This document shows, one piece after another, positions 35,723 through 46,806 of a DNA stretch of 64,000 nt. The first letter of the stretch is position 1. Every line of letters starts with the position of its first letter. This DNA comes from Nannocystis sp. (GTDB taxonomy: Bacteria > Myxococcota_A > Polyangia > Nannocystales > Nannocystaceae). The notes beneath the pieces are model-generated. The model saw nothing but the letters and a program-made list of their open reading frames with translations, did no database searches and was not told where the DNA came from. The position numbers and the translations under genes were made by a program. The DNA lies in the NCBI RefSeq assembly GCF_016714285.1, contig NZ_JADJNN010000002.1:581001-645000 (forward strand), written 5' to 3'.

Positions 35723-36157
35723 TCAGTGCAGCCACTCCTTCTGGCGCGCCCGCTCTTGCAGCGCGTGCAGCGTGTCGTTGGTGTAGTCGCCGATGATCTC
35801 CCGGACCACGGACTTCGCCAGGCTGCGCGCGGCGAGCTCGCGCAGGCGACCGACGAAGTCCGCCGGAGCGGCGATCACCAGGCGATCGAACTGCCGCTGG
35901 TGTTGCGCCTGTGTCAGGCGATCGAGCAGCTGGCGCACGAACTTGCGGTCCTGCTCCTCGTGCGTGCTGTTGTTGTCCGCAAGCAGGTCGCGCATGCCCG
36001 ACGAGCTGCTGGCACCGTTGCGCCGGGCCTCGGAGCGCCGAGCCTCGGGGTGCTCGATGGTCTCGAGCGGCTTGAGCTTGGGCCGGAGCCGGGTCCCCTC
36101 GACCTCAAACAGCTGCGCCTGACTGCGATCCGCGACGACGAACCAGGTTGCTTCCAT
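35723..36157 (-). CDS. host attachment family protein
   Basis: Small protein of the family first described in plant-associated bacteria (AtsE-like); function here unknown. 144 residues from ATG 36157, with the strong site GAGGAGG 6-8 nt upstream. The pattern WFVVADRSQAQLFEVEG at the start, RDLLADNNSTHEEQDRKFVRQLLDRLTQAQHQRQFDRLVIAAPADFVGRLRELA in the middle and REIIGDYTNDTLHALQERA near the end match the family. The fold resembles eRF1-domain-2-like ribonuclease inhibitors (VLVAAP and E/D pattern). It is convergent with the VWA gene and separated from gyrA by 470-520 bp. Confidence 0.88.
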   Translation of the reverse strand: MEATWFVVADRSQAQLFEVEGTRLRPKLKPLETIEHPEARRSEARRNGASSSSGMRDLLADNNSTHEEQDRKFVRQLLDRLTQAQHQRQFDRLVIAAPADFVGRLRELAARSLAKSVVREIIGDYTNDTLHALQERARQKEWLH

Positions 36158-36681
36158 TCAGAACCTCCTCATTTTCGATGATGATGCAGGCCGCCGGGCC
36201 TCTCAAGCGCACGGGTAGCGCCTGTCGACGTGCTTTGTGCGCCCGCCTGCGAGTCTGTGACCCGGCTTCGAGCCCGCGTCGGTGAACCTGCATCGATCGG
36301 CCGTCATTCCCATAGGACCCTCGTTCCGCGTGCTGCTGGGCCCCGTGATTTGTAATGAAGATTACTGACAGTTCACGCATTGAAACTGCCAGTGAGGCGA
36401 AACTCGGGGCCGCCGACCCACCGAACAGCCCGCGATGGGGGCCCGAAAACCCGAGATTGGCGGGAAATCTCGGCGACGAGCGCGCCCGATCTCTGAGCTT
36501 CCGGGCGAGGATCTACGCGTGCCTTCCAGCACACGCGAGATGACCCGCCAGACGCGATGAACAGCTGCCCTGCGGGCCAGGCGCGATCTCGTCCTACGTG
36601 GGCCCTAACGGCGTTTTGGGGCCGTAATTCGTGGCCATGACGGGTCCGTCTTGGTATCCTCCCGCCCCCTCACGGGCACCT
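36158..36681. other. gene-free stretch upstream of gyrA
   Basis: I see no gene in about 520 bp. A patch at 36350-36410 is clearly AT-richer than its surroundings and holds two small inverted repeats: GTAAT-GAAG-ATTAC, and CAGTTCA...TGAAACTG (one bulge). They could be an operator or a promoter region. A weak open frame on the minus strand (36105-36380) lacks coding character. The gyrA promoter must lie here; a TATCCT near 36655 is only weakly supported. Confidence 0.5.
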
Positions 36682-39265
<2,584 letters not shown>

Positions 39266-39279
<14 letters not shown>

Positions 39280-40615
39280 GCCCCACTTCGACGTGCAACA
39301 CCCGGGCGACGGCCGCGCTGGCGCGCGCAGCCGGGCCCTGTTCGCCGCGGCCCAGGCGGTGATCCCCGGCGGCGTCAACAGCCCTGTCCGCGCCTTCAAG
39401 TCGGTCGGCGGCGACCCGCCCTTCATCCGCGCCGCCCGCGGGGCGCACCTGCTCACCGAGGACGGCGCCACGCTGATCGACTACGTCGGCACCTGGGGCC
39501 CGGCGATCCTCGGCCACGCCCACCCGGCGGTGGTCGAGGCGGTCGCCCGCGCCGCCCGCGACGGCCTCAGCTTCGGGGCCTGCAGCGCCGGCGAGGTCGA
39601 GTTCGCCGAGCTGCTGTGTCGCCTGGTCCCGGCCCTGCGCGGCGGCATGGTCCGCCTCGTCTCGTCAGGCACCGAGGCGACGATGAGCGCGCTGCGGCTG
39701 GCCCGCGGCTTCACCGGCCGCAGCAAGATCGTCAAGGCCGACGGCGGCTACCACGGTCACGCCGACATGCTCCTGGTCGCCGCCGGCTCGGGCGCGGCCA
39801 CCCTCGGCATCCCCGGCTCGGGCGGCGTGCCCGAGGCGACCGTGCACGACACCCTCACGGTCCCGTACAACGACGCCGACGCGTTCGAGCAGGTCCTCCT
39901 GGCCAACCCCGGCCAGGTCGCGGCGATCATCATCGAGCCGGTCGCTGGCAACATGGGCTGCGTCCCGCCGCGGCCCGGCTACCTCGAGCGCCTGCGCGCC
40001 CTGTGCAGCGCCCACGGGACCCTGCTGATCTTCGACGAGGTGATGACCGGCTTTCGCGTCGCTCTCGGCGGCGCCCATGCCCGCTACAGCATCGAGCCCG
40101 ACCTCGTCTGCCTCGGCAAGATCGTCGGCGGCGGGATGCCCTGCGGGGCCTACGGCGGCCGTCGTGAGATCTTGCAGCAGATCGCCCCGCTCGGGCCGGT
40201 CTACCAGGCCGGCACGCTCAGCGGGAACCCGCTCGCCGTCGCCGCGGGCCTCGCCACCCTCCACATCCTCGAGCGCGAGGACCCTTATCCCGCGCTCGAG
40301 GCGAGCTCCGCCGCGATCGCCGATGGCATCGCCGCGCTGGCCGCGCGACACGGCGTGGCGATGACCAACAACCGCGTCGGATCGATGTTTACCGGCTTCT
40401 TCCGCGGCGGCGAGGTGCACGATTACAGCGACGCGAAGGCCAGTGACCTGGCCGCGTTCGGCCGCTTCCACCGCGAGATGCTGGCCCGCGGCGTGTACCT
40501 GGCGCCCTCCCAATTCGAGGCCGCCTTCGTGTCGGTGGCGCACGACCGGGCCGTCATTGAACACACGCTGGCCGCCGCCGACGAGGCGCTGGCGATCGTC
40601 GCCCGCGGCGCGTAA
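39266..40615 (+). CDS. hemL: glutamate-1-semialdehyde 2,1-aminomutase
   Basis: Converts glutamate-1-semialdehyde to 5-aminolevulinate, the C5 route to heme. 449 residues from ATG 39266, with GGAGG 7 nt upstream, and the start lies inside gyrA in another frame (14-bp overlap). The PLP enzyme pattern is complete: IPGGVNSPVRAF, LVSSGTEATMSALRLARGFTGR, FDEVMTGFR, and Lys285 (LGKIVGGGMP) as the Schiff-base Lys. GPVYQAGTLSGNPLA is a GSA-aminotransferase signature. Overlap with gyrA means the two are coupled in one transcript, an unusual pairing. The C5 pathway implies glutamyl-tRNA reductase elsewhere. Confidence 0.96.
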
Positions 40616-40626
40616 ACCGGGGCCGC

Positions 40627-40959
40627 ATGGGCGAGCAGGACAAGCGGCCGCAGATCGTCGAACGAGCCCGCTGGTTCCAGCTGACCGAGGCCGCGTCGAT
40701 CGGCATCGAGATGGCCGCGGCCGTCGGTGTCGGCGCCTTCCTCGGCAGGTACCTCGAGCGCAACGTCACCCACTGGGCCCCGTGGACGACCTACATCGGC
40801 CTCGGCATCGGCCTCTCGGCGGCGGTGCTCGCGGTGCTCCGCACGGTCCGCAACTTCAGCCGGGTCATCGCCGCCGAGGAGGCGGCCGAGGCGGCCGAGG
40901 CGGCCCGGGCCCGTGAAGGCGCCGCTGCGCCGCCCGAGCCCCCCGAGGGCCCCACATGA
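40627..40959 (+). CDS. AtpZ/AtpI-type F0F1 assembly protein
   Basis: Small membrane protein found upstream of F0 genes; AtpZ/AtpI proteins help c-ring assembly and Mg transport. 110 residues. Two helices (about 23-41, EAASIGIEMAAAVGVGAFLG, and about 52-75, PWTTYIGLGIGLSAAVLAVL) are separated by a short loop with a G-x-F-L-G-RYLE motif typical of AtpZ. The C terminus is a highly charged Ala/Glu-rich tail ending in a Pro-rich stretch. It starts 11 bp after hemL and is the first gene of the F0 cluster. Confidence 0.82.
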   Translation: MGEQDKRPQIVERARWFQLTEAASIGIEMAAAVGVGAFLGRYLERNVTHWAPWTTYIGLGIGLSAAVLAVLRTVRNFSRVIAAEEAAEAAEAARAREGAAAPPEPPEGPT

Positions 40960-41026
40960 GCCCTCCGTTGTTGCGACTCACAGGCGACTGCGGCTTTCTC
41001 GGCGCTGTCGTCCCCGAGGATTCGAA

Positions 41027-41503
41027 ATGAGCCCGCAGTCCCTGCGACAGCGCGCCGATCTCCTCGCGCGTTGGGTGCGAAGGATCGGCTTGTGGACCCT
41101 CACGCTCGCCCTCGCCGCCGCCCTCCTCGCGCTCGTCCTCGCCGGCCGCGAGCAGGCCCTGAGCGTGCTGTTCGGCGCCGCGATCGGGCTCTACAACCTG
41201 CTCTCGCTCGCTCGCGCCGGCTTTGCCGTGCTGCTCGCCGCCGAGGCCGATCCCGACGCGACGGCCGCCCGCACCAGCCGCTTCGCGCCGCTCCTGGCCG
41301 CCCTGCGCTGGCCTGCCACTGCCCTTGCGACCGCTGCCGTCCTCTGGTACATGCCCGGCCGACCCGAGGGGTTGGTGGCAGGGGTGCTCGTCGCTCTTGC
41401 AGGCTTCACCGCAGCGGCGCTGCAGAGCGCCAGGGAACTCAACCACTCCGGGACCGACTCCGGGACCGCCGATCCCACCGACCCCGACGACACGAGCGCC
41501 TGA
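41027..41503 (+). CDS. AtpI-like ATP synthase subunit I
   Basis: 158 residues from ATG 41027 with GAGGA 6 nt upstream. Four hydrophobic stretches (about 22-42, 45-68, 95-110, 118-138) in a layout matching ATP synthase subunit I, including ALSVLFGAAIGLYNLLSLARAGF (a typical first loop). No enzymatic motifs. It sits between the AtpZ-like gene and atpB; context supports a role in F0 assembly. The C-terminal acidic tail (SGTADPTDPDDTSA) is specific to this protein. Confidence 0.78.
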   Translation: MSPQSLRQRADLLARWVRRIGLWTLTLALAAALLALVLAGREQALSVLFGAAIGLYNLLSLARAGFAVLLAAEADPDATAARTSRFAPLLAALRWPATALATAAVLWYMPGRPEGLVAGVLVALAGFTAAALQSARELNHSGTDSGTADPTDPDDTSA

Positions 41504-41518
41504 CCTCCGGACCACGCT

Positions 41519-42307
41519 ATGGGTGACCACGACTCCTGGTACACGCTCCTGATGCCCGACTTCTGGGCCCAGCTTGAGCATGGCGCCGCCGAGCACCTGG
41601 GGCGTGAGACGAAGTTCATGATGTTTCAGGGGACGCACTTCACCCTGACGCACGTCGCCGGGGCGCTGCTCGCCTTCATCTTCATCCTGATCCTCGCCTC
41701 GCGGTACCGGGCCAGCATCGCCGGACCGGACAAGGGCGTCGTGCCGCCGCGCAAGTTTGGCCTGGCGGCGATGACCGACGGCTTCATCGGCGCGGTCTAC
41801 AACCTCTCGGTCGACGTGATGGGCGAGAAGAACGCCCGCAAGTACCTGCCGCTGACCGGCACGCTCGCGCTGTTCATCTTCGTGTGCAACATCCAGGGCC
41901 TGATCCCGGGCCTGATCCCGCCGACGGACACGCTGAAGACCAACCTCGTCTTCGCGCTCATCGTCTTCCTCGTCTACAACGTCGCCGGGGTCATCAACAA
42001 CGGCCTCGGCTACCTGGCGCACTTCCTCGGCCCGAAGATCGGCGGCTTCCCCTGGCTGTTCCCGCTGTTCCTGCCGATCGAGATCGTCAGCCACCTGGCC
42101 CGCCCGGTGTCGCTCTCGCTCCGTCTCACCGGCAACATCGTCGCTGACCACAAGGTCGTCGCCGTCGTCGCCATGATGGTGCCCCTGCTCGTGCCGCTGC
42201 CCTTCCTGCTGCTCGGCACGGTGGTGGCCATCGTCCAGACCCTGGTCTTCACCCTGCTTGCGATCATCTACATCGGCCTCGCGGTCGAGCACGCCGAAGA
42301 CCACTAG
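41519..42307 (+). CDS. atpB: F0F1 ATP synthase subunit a
   Basis: Proton channel subunit of the F0 sector, inner membrane. 262 residues from ATG 41519. The essential Arg is R202 in the helix PVSLSLRLTGNIVADH, and the amphipathic helix before it has LFPLFLPIEIVSHLARP, as in the family. About six hydrophobic segments, with the conserved Asn/Gln pair in FVCNIQGLIPG. Order with atpE 27 bp downstream is canonical. The F1 genes are not present next to it. Confidence 0.96.
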   Translation: MGDHDSWYTLLMPDFWAQLEHGAAEHLGRETKFMMFQGTHFTLTHVAGALLAFIFILILASRYRASIAGPDKGVVPPRKFGLAAMTDGFIGAVYNLSVDVMGEKNARKYLPLTGTLALFIFVCNIQGLIPGLIPPTDTLKTNLVFALIVFLVYNVAGVINNGLGYLAHFLGPKIGGFPWLFPLFLPIEIVSHLARPVSLSLRLTGNIVADHKVVAVVAMMVPLLVPLPFLLLGTVVAIVQTLVFTLLAIIYIGLAVEHAEDH

Positions 42308-42334
42308 AACCCTCGCAGCCCTAGGAACCCACTC

Positions 42335-42676
42335 ATGTCCCGCAACGTCGCCAAGTTCACCGCCTTCCTGTTCTGCTTCCTGGTCCCGATGGTCGCCTTC
42401 GCCGCGCCCGCCGGCGCCGAGACCTCCGGCTCGGAGCGCTCGATCTACGGCTTCGCCATGGCGATCGCCGTCGGCCTCGCCGCTCTCGGCGGTGGCATGG
42501 GTCAGGGTCGCGCCGTCGCGGCCGCCCTCGAGGGCATCTGCCGCAACCCGAACTCGGCCGGCAAGGTGCTGGTCCCGATGCTCCTCGGCCTCGCCTTCAT
42601 CGAGTCCCTGGTGATCTTCGCCCTCATCATCGCCTTCACCATCGGCGGCTACATCGCCCCGACGATCGGCGGCTGA
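42335..42676 (+). CDS. atpE: F0F1 ATP synthase subunit c
   Basis: Rotor-ring subunit of F0. 113 residues, longer than the usual 75-90 because of an N-terminal signal-like hydrophobic stretch (about 8-24, TAFLFCFLVPMVAFAAP). The hairpin has GGGMGQGRAV in helix 1, the polar loop ICRNPNSAGK, and the ion-binding Glu90 in GLAFIESLVIFAL. Gln in helix 1 with Glu-Ser in helix 2 overlaps with Na+-ring patterns, but the Tyr and Pro of Na+ rings are absent, and cyanobacterial H+ rings share the Glu-Ser; so the ion is undecided, more likely H+. It is the last gene before a terminator. Confidence 0.95.
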   Translation: MSRNVAKFTAFLFCFLVPMVAFAAPAGAETSGSERSIYGFAMAIAVGLAALGGGMGQGRAVAAALEGICRNPNSAGKVLVPMLLGLAFIESLVIFALIIAFTIGGYIAPTIGG

Positions 42677-42697
42677 GCGCAGCTCCTGAGGGAGTTT

Positions 42698-42731
42698 GAA
42701 GCGTCTGGACCGTCCGCGGTTCGGGCGCTTC
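42698..42731 (+). terminator. terminator of the F0 operon
   Basis: A 15-bp stem (42698-42712 with 42717-42731), all positions paired if G-U wobbles are allowed, with loop TCCG, 22 bp after atpE. Only a short T-containing stretch follows. Confidence 0.7.
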
Positions 42732-42754
42732 TCGTATTGACGACGAGCCGCGTC

Positions 42755-42870
42755 GCTGTCCCTTCGGACAGGCGCGCGATGGAAACGGGCCGCCGATGAG
42801 CCTGTCCGAAAAGACAGGCACGGGGCCGACGATCGCAAGCATGAAGCTGAGCCTGTCTGAAAGGACAGGC
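42755..42870. repeat. three interspersed palindromes in an intergenic cluster
   Basis: Copies at 42755-42773 (GCTGTCCCTTCGGACAGGC), 42800-42819 (GCCTGTCCGAAAAGACAGGC) and 42851-42870 (GCCTGTCTGAAAGGACAGGC), spaced about 48 bp apart between atpE and trxB. This is the densest intergenic cluster of the family in the window. Confidence 0.85.
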
Positions 42871-42893
42871 GGACACGGCGTGGTCGACAGGCG

Positions 42894-43832
42894 CTACGCG
42901 TGCTCGGCGAGCCAGCGCTCGGCCTCGATCGCCGCCATGCAGCCGGTGCCGGCGGCGGTGACGGCCTGGCGGTAGACCTTGTCGGCCACGTCGCCGCAGG
43001 CGAACACGCCGGGCACGCGGGTGGCGGCGCTGCCGGGGATCGTCTGCAGGTAGCCGGCCTCGTCCATCGCCAGCTGGCCCTTGAAGATCGGGCTGTTGGG
43101 GTTGTGGCCGATCGCCAGGAACACGCCGGTGACCGCGAGGTCCTCCTGGGCCCCGGTCACGGTGTCCTGCAGGCGCACGCCGACGACGCGGTCGCCGCCG
43201 AGCACGTCGACGACCTCGCGGTTCCAGTGCACGGTGATCTTGGGGCTGTCCAGCACGCGCTGCTGCATGATCTTGCTGGCGCGGAAGCTGTCGCGGCGGT
43301 GGATCAGGTGGACGCTGCGGCACATCCGGGTCAGGAAGGTCGCCTCCTCCATCGCCGTGTCGCCGCCGCCGATCACGACGACGTCCTGGTTGCGGTAGAA
43401 GGCGCCGTCGCAGGTGGCGCAGGCCGTGACGCCGCCGCCGCTCAGGCGCAGGCGCTGCTCGTTGGGCAGGCCCAGCCACTTCGCCGAGGCGCCCGTGGCG
43501 ATGATCAGGGTGTCGCCGGTGTAGGTCGCCGACTCGCCCTCGACGGTGAAGGGCCGCTGCGAGAGGTCCGCCTTGACGCCGAGGTCGTAGTGCAGGACGG
43601 TGCCGAAGCGCTCGGCCTGCTGGCGAAACTCCTCCATCATCTCCGGGCCGGTGATGCCCTTGGGGAAGCCGGGGTAGTTCTCGACCTCGGTGGTGGTCGT
43701 GAGCTGCCCGCCCGGCTCCGGTCCGCAGACCATGATCGGCTCGAGGTTGGCCCGGGCCGCGTAGATCGCCGCGGTGTAGCCGGCCGGGCCGGCGCCGAGG
43801 ATGAGGACCTTGCTGTGGATTCGCTCGCGCAT
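42894..43832 (-). CDS. trxB: thioredoxin reductase
   Basis: FAD/NADPH enzyme that reduces thioredoxin in the cytoplasm. 312 residues, typical. FAD site GAGPAG (13-18); the redox-active disulfide is C138-A-T-C141 (ACATCDGAFYRN); NADPH site VVIGGGDTAMEEATFL; the C-terminal FAD motif is VFACGDVADKVYRQAVTAAGTGCMAA. It is transcribed convergently with the F0 operon. A hairpin (43848-43891) lies just upstream, probably the terminator of htrA. Confidence 0.95.
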   Translation of the reverse strand: MRERIHSKVLILGAGPAGYTAAIYAARANLEPIMVCGPEPGGQLTTTTEVENYPGFPKGITGPEMMEEFRQQAERFGTVLHYDLGVKADLSQRPFTVEGESATYTGDTLIIATGASAKWLGLPNEQRLRLSGGGVTACATCDGAFYRNQDVVVIGGGDTAMEEATFLTRMCRSVHLIHRRDSFRASKIMQQRVLDSPKITVHWNREVVDVLGGDRVVGVRLQDTVTGAQEDLAVTGVFLAIGHNPNSPIFKGQLAMDEAGYLQTIPGSAATRVPGVFACGDVADKVYRQAVTAAGTGCMAAIEAERWLAEHA

Positions 43833-43847
43833 GCGCGCGGGAGGATA

Positions 43848-43891
43848 AGCAGCGAGGGCGCGGCCGACAAGCTCGGTGCGCCCTCGTTGCT
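43848..43891 (-). terminator. stem-loop between htrA and trxB
   Basis: A 14-bp stem (43848-43861 with 43878-43891, one G-U pair) around a 16-nt loop, 45 bp past the htrA stop on the minus strand. No T-run. Confidence 0.5.
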
Positions 43892-43936
43892 CTCGTCGCG
43901 TCGGCCGCGGGAGTGCGTGCGTTATCTGGCGCCCTA

Positions 43937-45385
43937 TTATCGGCGCTCGATGACCGCGGAGTGGGTGGCGTCGCCGCGTTTGACCTTCACCTCGACGCGG
44001 CCGCTGTCCTTGCCGAGCGCCGCGGCGACCTCGTCGCTGCTGCGGACCGGCTCGCCGTTGATCGAGTGCAGACGGTCACCTGGCTGGAGGCCGAGCTCGT
44101 CGGCGAGCGAGCCGGGGCGCACGCTGCGGACCTGCAGGCCGTCGGGGCCGGGCTCGACCTCGACGCCGAGGCGGGGCTGACCGTCGGGGAACAGCTGCCC
44201 GCCGGCCTCGCCACGCTGACCGCGCTGGCCGATCTTCCGCAGCTCGTCCTCGCCGGGGAGCTTACCGACGGTCGCCTTGAGGGTGAGGGTCTTGTCCTTG
44301 CGGGCGACCCGCAGGGTGGTCTCGCTGCCGGGCTTGAGCTCGGCGATGCGGCCGCGGAGGTCGCCGAAGCTGGCGACGTCGTGGCCGTCGACGCCGACGA
44401 TGCGGTCGCCGTTCTGCAGCCCCGCCTTCGCCGCGGGCGTGCCGGGCATGACAGCGCCGATCACCGCGCCGGTCTCGGGGACGCGGCCGACGGCCGGCTC
44501 GATGTCGCGACCGGAGATGCCGAGCCAGCCGCGCACGACCTTGCCGCCGTGCTTGATCTGCGGGATCACCTGCTTGGCCTGGTCGATCGGCACCGCGAAG
44601 CCGAGGCCCTGACCGCGGGCGTTGACGGCGGTGTTGATGCCGATCACCTCCCCGTTCAGGTTGAACAGCGGGCCGCCGCTCGAGCCCGGGGCGATCGACG
44701 CGTCGGTCTGCAGGAAGTCGACGTAGCTGTTGGCGTAGAGGCCGAGGCTGCCGCGGCCCTTGGCCGAGACGATGCCGGTGGTCGCCGACTGCTCGAGGCC
44801 CATCGGCGAGCCGATCGCGATCACCCAGTCACCGACCGCCATGTTGGCGCTCGAGCCGAGGGTGGCCGCCTTGAGGCCCTTCGCGCCCTCGAGCTGGATC
44901 AGGGCGATGTCCGTCAGCGGGTCCGAGCCGAGCACCTTGGCGTTGAACATGCGGCCGTCGTGGAGCTTGACCTCGAGCTTGTCGGCGTCGTCGACCACGT
45001 GGTGGTTGGTGACGACGAGGCCGTCGCTGCTGAGGATCACGCCGGAGCCGACGCCCTGCTTCGGCTGCGGGTCCATGTCCAGGAAGGGCAGCATGCGCGG
45101 GTCGATGCCCTGGACGTCGAATTGCGGGCGGGCCTTGCCGGCGACCCGCACGTTGACCACTGTCGGTCCGATCTCCTTGATCAGCGGCGCCAGGCTGCGG
45201 CGCGGGTCGAAGCTGTCGCCGACCACCGGGGCGCCGGTGCCCTCGCGCCACAGCGTCTCGCCCGCGGCCTCGGCCCGGCCGCAGCTCATGGCCGCCGCCC
45301 CGATGCCGGCGACCGACAGACCCAGGAAGGCGAGCAGGGCCTGCGGGGAGCGTAACCTCTGGATGCGGATCGTCTTGCCAGTCAT
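43937..45385 (-). CDS. Do/DegP-like (HtrA) periplasmic serine protease with two PDZ domains
   Basis: Envelope quality-control protease. 482 residues: N-terminal signal or anchor (about 14-35, with Cys35 in MSCGR, possibly a lipobox, but weak), trypsin-like domain (about 60-290), and PDZ domains (about 295-385 and 405-475). The triad is His129 (VVTNHHVV), Asp159 (DPLTDIALI) and Ser236 (APGSSGGPL; the family usually reads GNSGG). PDZ1 has RGWLGISGRDIEP and the carboxylate loop; PDZ2 begins RLGVEVEP. The gene is divergent from the MFS gene and upstream of trxB on the same strand. Regulation by envelope stress is plausible but not visible. Confidence 0.93.
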   Translation of the reverse strand: MTGKTIRIQRLRSPQALLAFLGLSVAGIGAAAMSCGRAEAAGETLWREGTGAPVVGDSFDPRRSLAPLIKEIGPTVVNVRVAGKARPQFDVQGIDPRMLPFLDMDPQPKQGVGSGVILSSDGLVVTNHHVVDDADKLEVKLHDGRMFNAKVLGSDPLTDIALIQLEGAKGLKAATLGSSANMAVGDWVIAIGSPMGLEQSATTGIVSAKGRGSLGLYANSYVDFLQTDASIAPGSSGGPLFNLNGEVIGINTAVNARGQGLGFAVPIDQAKQVIPQIKHGGKVVRGWLGISGRDIEPAVGRVPETGAVIGAVMPGTPAAKAGLQNGDRIVGVDGHDVASFGDLRGRIAELKPGSETTLRVARKDKTLTLKATVGKLPGEDELRKIGQRGQRGEAGGQLFPDGQPRLGVEVEPGPDGLQVRSVRPGSLADELGLQPGDRLHSINGEPVRSSDEVAAALGKDSGRVEVKVKRGDATHSAVIERR

Positions 45386-45478
45386 GCCGCCGAGAACCCG
45401 GTGTTCGAGCTGCGTATTCCCGCCCCCAACGTGCTCACAAACTTGGTCGATCGCCGCGCAGGTGTACTCTCGCCCGCG

Positions 45479-46798
45479 GTGACGCCCGACCCGCAGCCGC
45501 CGCCGAGACCGGTGTCCGAGGGCGCCGTCACGGTCGCCTGGACGGGCTCGACCTACTTCGCCGAGGGCTTACCCTGGTCGGTCCTCCACCAGATCGCGTC
45601 GGAGTTCTTCACCGCCGCGGGTCTGCCACCCTCGCAGGTCGGCTACACCTCGGCGCTGCACCTCACGAGCTCGCTCAAGTTCCTGTGGAGCCCGATCGTC
45701 GACCTGTTCGGCACCCTGCGTCGCTGGCTGATCGCCACCCAGGCGCTGCTCGGACTGCTCATGGGCGTGCTCGCGGTGCTCGCCCACGACCTGGCCCTCG
45801 GGACAGGTGAGAAGGACACCACCTTCATCTGGCTGACGCTCATCGCCATCGGCGTCGCCTCGGCCACCCACGACATCGCCTGCGACGGCTACTACATGGA
45901 CGCCCTCGACAAGGACGCCCAGGCCCGCCACGCCGGCACCCGCGTCGCCGCCTTCCGGGTCGCCATGCTGGTCGGCAATTCGGGCCTGGTCTACCTCGGG
46001 GGGCGCCACAGCTGGCTGCTCGGCTTCGGTCTCGCGGGTGGGCTGATGCTGATCCTCGCGGTGGTGCACCGCGTCCTGCTGCCGCCGAGCGCGGGTGAAC
46101 GGAGCCGGCGCGCCAGCAAGGTGCCGGAGCGCAGCGGCGCCGAGCGGGCGGCCCACGTGCGGGCCTCGTACCTCAGCTTCCTGCGCCAGGACCGGGCGGT
46201 GGTGGTGGTGCTGTTCCTGCTCACATACAAGCTGGGCGACGCGCTGATGTTCAACATGTCGAAGGTCATGCTGCGCGACCTCGGCGTGAGCACGGCGGAG
46301 CGCGGCGTGATCAACGGCTTCGGCACGGGCGCCAGCATCCTCGGGGCGATGCTCGGCGGGGCGTGGATCGCCCGCAGCTCGCTGGCGCGGGCGGTCGTCC
46401 CGATCACGATCTTGATGTGCGCGACCCAGCCGCTGTACCTGCTGATCGCCGCGCCGAGCTTGCCGATGGGCGCGGGCAACCTCGCCGACGCCCCGGCCTA
46501 CTTCACGGCCTGGATGGCGCCGTCGCTGACGGCGATCACGATCATCATGGTCATCGAGCAGCTGTGCGGCGGCATGGCCGTGGCGGCGCAGATGGTGTTC
46601 CTGATGCGGCGCTGTCACCCCGATCACAAGGCGGCCCACTTCGCCTTCGGCACGGCGATCTACGCCGTCTCGCAGATGGTCACCGGCACCTACAGCGGCT
46701 GGGTGTACCAGGCCCAGGGCCCGCTCGTGTACTTCGCGCTGGCCTGCGTCGCGTGCATCCCGTGTCTTGTGCTGGTCCGGTGGATCCCCACGCGTTGA
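45479..46798 (+). CDS. MFS transporter (AmpG-like)
   Basis: Major facilitator with about 12 hydrophobic segments; the AmpG/muropeptide subfamily is the nearest match by pattern. About 440 residues from GTG 45479. A GTG at 45401 would give 465 residues but leave 15 bp to the divergent htrA start, so I prefer the later one. Signatures: FAEGLPWSVLHQIASEFFTAAGLPPSQVGY in the first part, IACDGYYMDALDKDAQARHAGTRVAAFRVAML in the middle, and an EQLCGGMAVAAQMVFLMRRCHP segment in helix 11. Substrate unknown; peptidoglycan fragments are possible. It is followed after 8 bp by the DASS gene. Confidence 0.85.
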   Translation: MTPDPQPPPRPVSEGAVTVAWTGSTYFAEGLPWSVLHQIASEFFTAAGLPPSQVGYTSALHLTSSLKFLWSPIVDLFGTLRRWLIATQALLGLLMGVLAVLAHDLALGTGEKDTTFIWLTLIAIGVASATHDIACDGYYMDALDKDAQARHAGTRVAAFRVAMLVGNSGLVYLGGRHSWLLGFGLAGGLMLILAVVHRVLLPPSAGERSRRASKVPERSGAERAAHVRASYLSFLRQDRAVVVVLFLLTYKLGDALMFNMSKVMLRDLGVSTAERGVINGFGTGASILGAMLGGAWIARSSLARAVVPITILMCATQPLYLLIAAPSLPMGAGNLADAPAYFTAWMAPSLTAITIIMVIEQLCGGMAVAAQMVFLMRRCHPDHKAAHFAFGTAIYAVSQMVTGTYSGWVYQAQGPLVYFALACVACIPCLVLVRWIPTR

Positions 46799-46806
46799 CG
46801 TGACCG

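Noticed and set aside
36105..36380. Possible small gene upstream of the host-attachment-family gene
   Set aside because: It overlaps that gene out of frame and has Arg/Gly-rich shadow composition with no ribosome-binding site; the strong site belongs to the ATG at 36157.
42335..42676. Sodium-specific c-ring
   Set aside because: Gln and Glu-Ser are present but the usual Tyr and Pro are not, and proton-type cyanobacterial rings also have Gln and Glu-Ser.
42755..42870. Reading the three palindromes as a CRISPR array
   Set aside because: Repeats are 19-20 bp palindromes with only about 28-31 bp between them, just three units, with sequence variation, and the same unit is scattered elsewhere, including inside genes. 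No cas genes are present.
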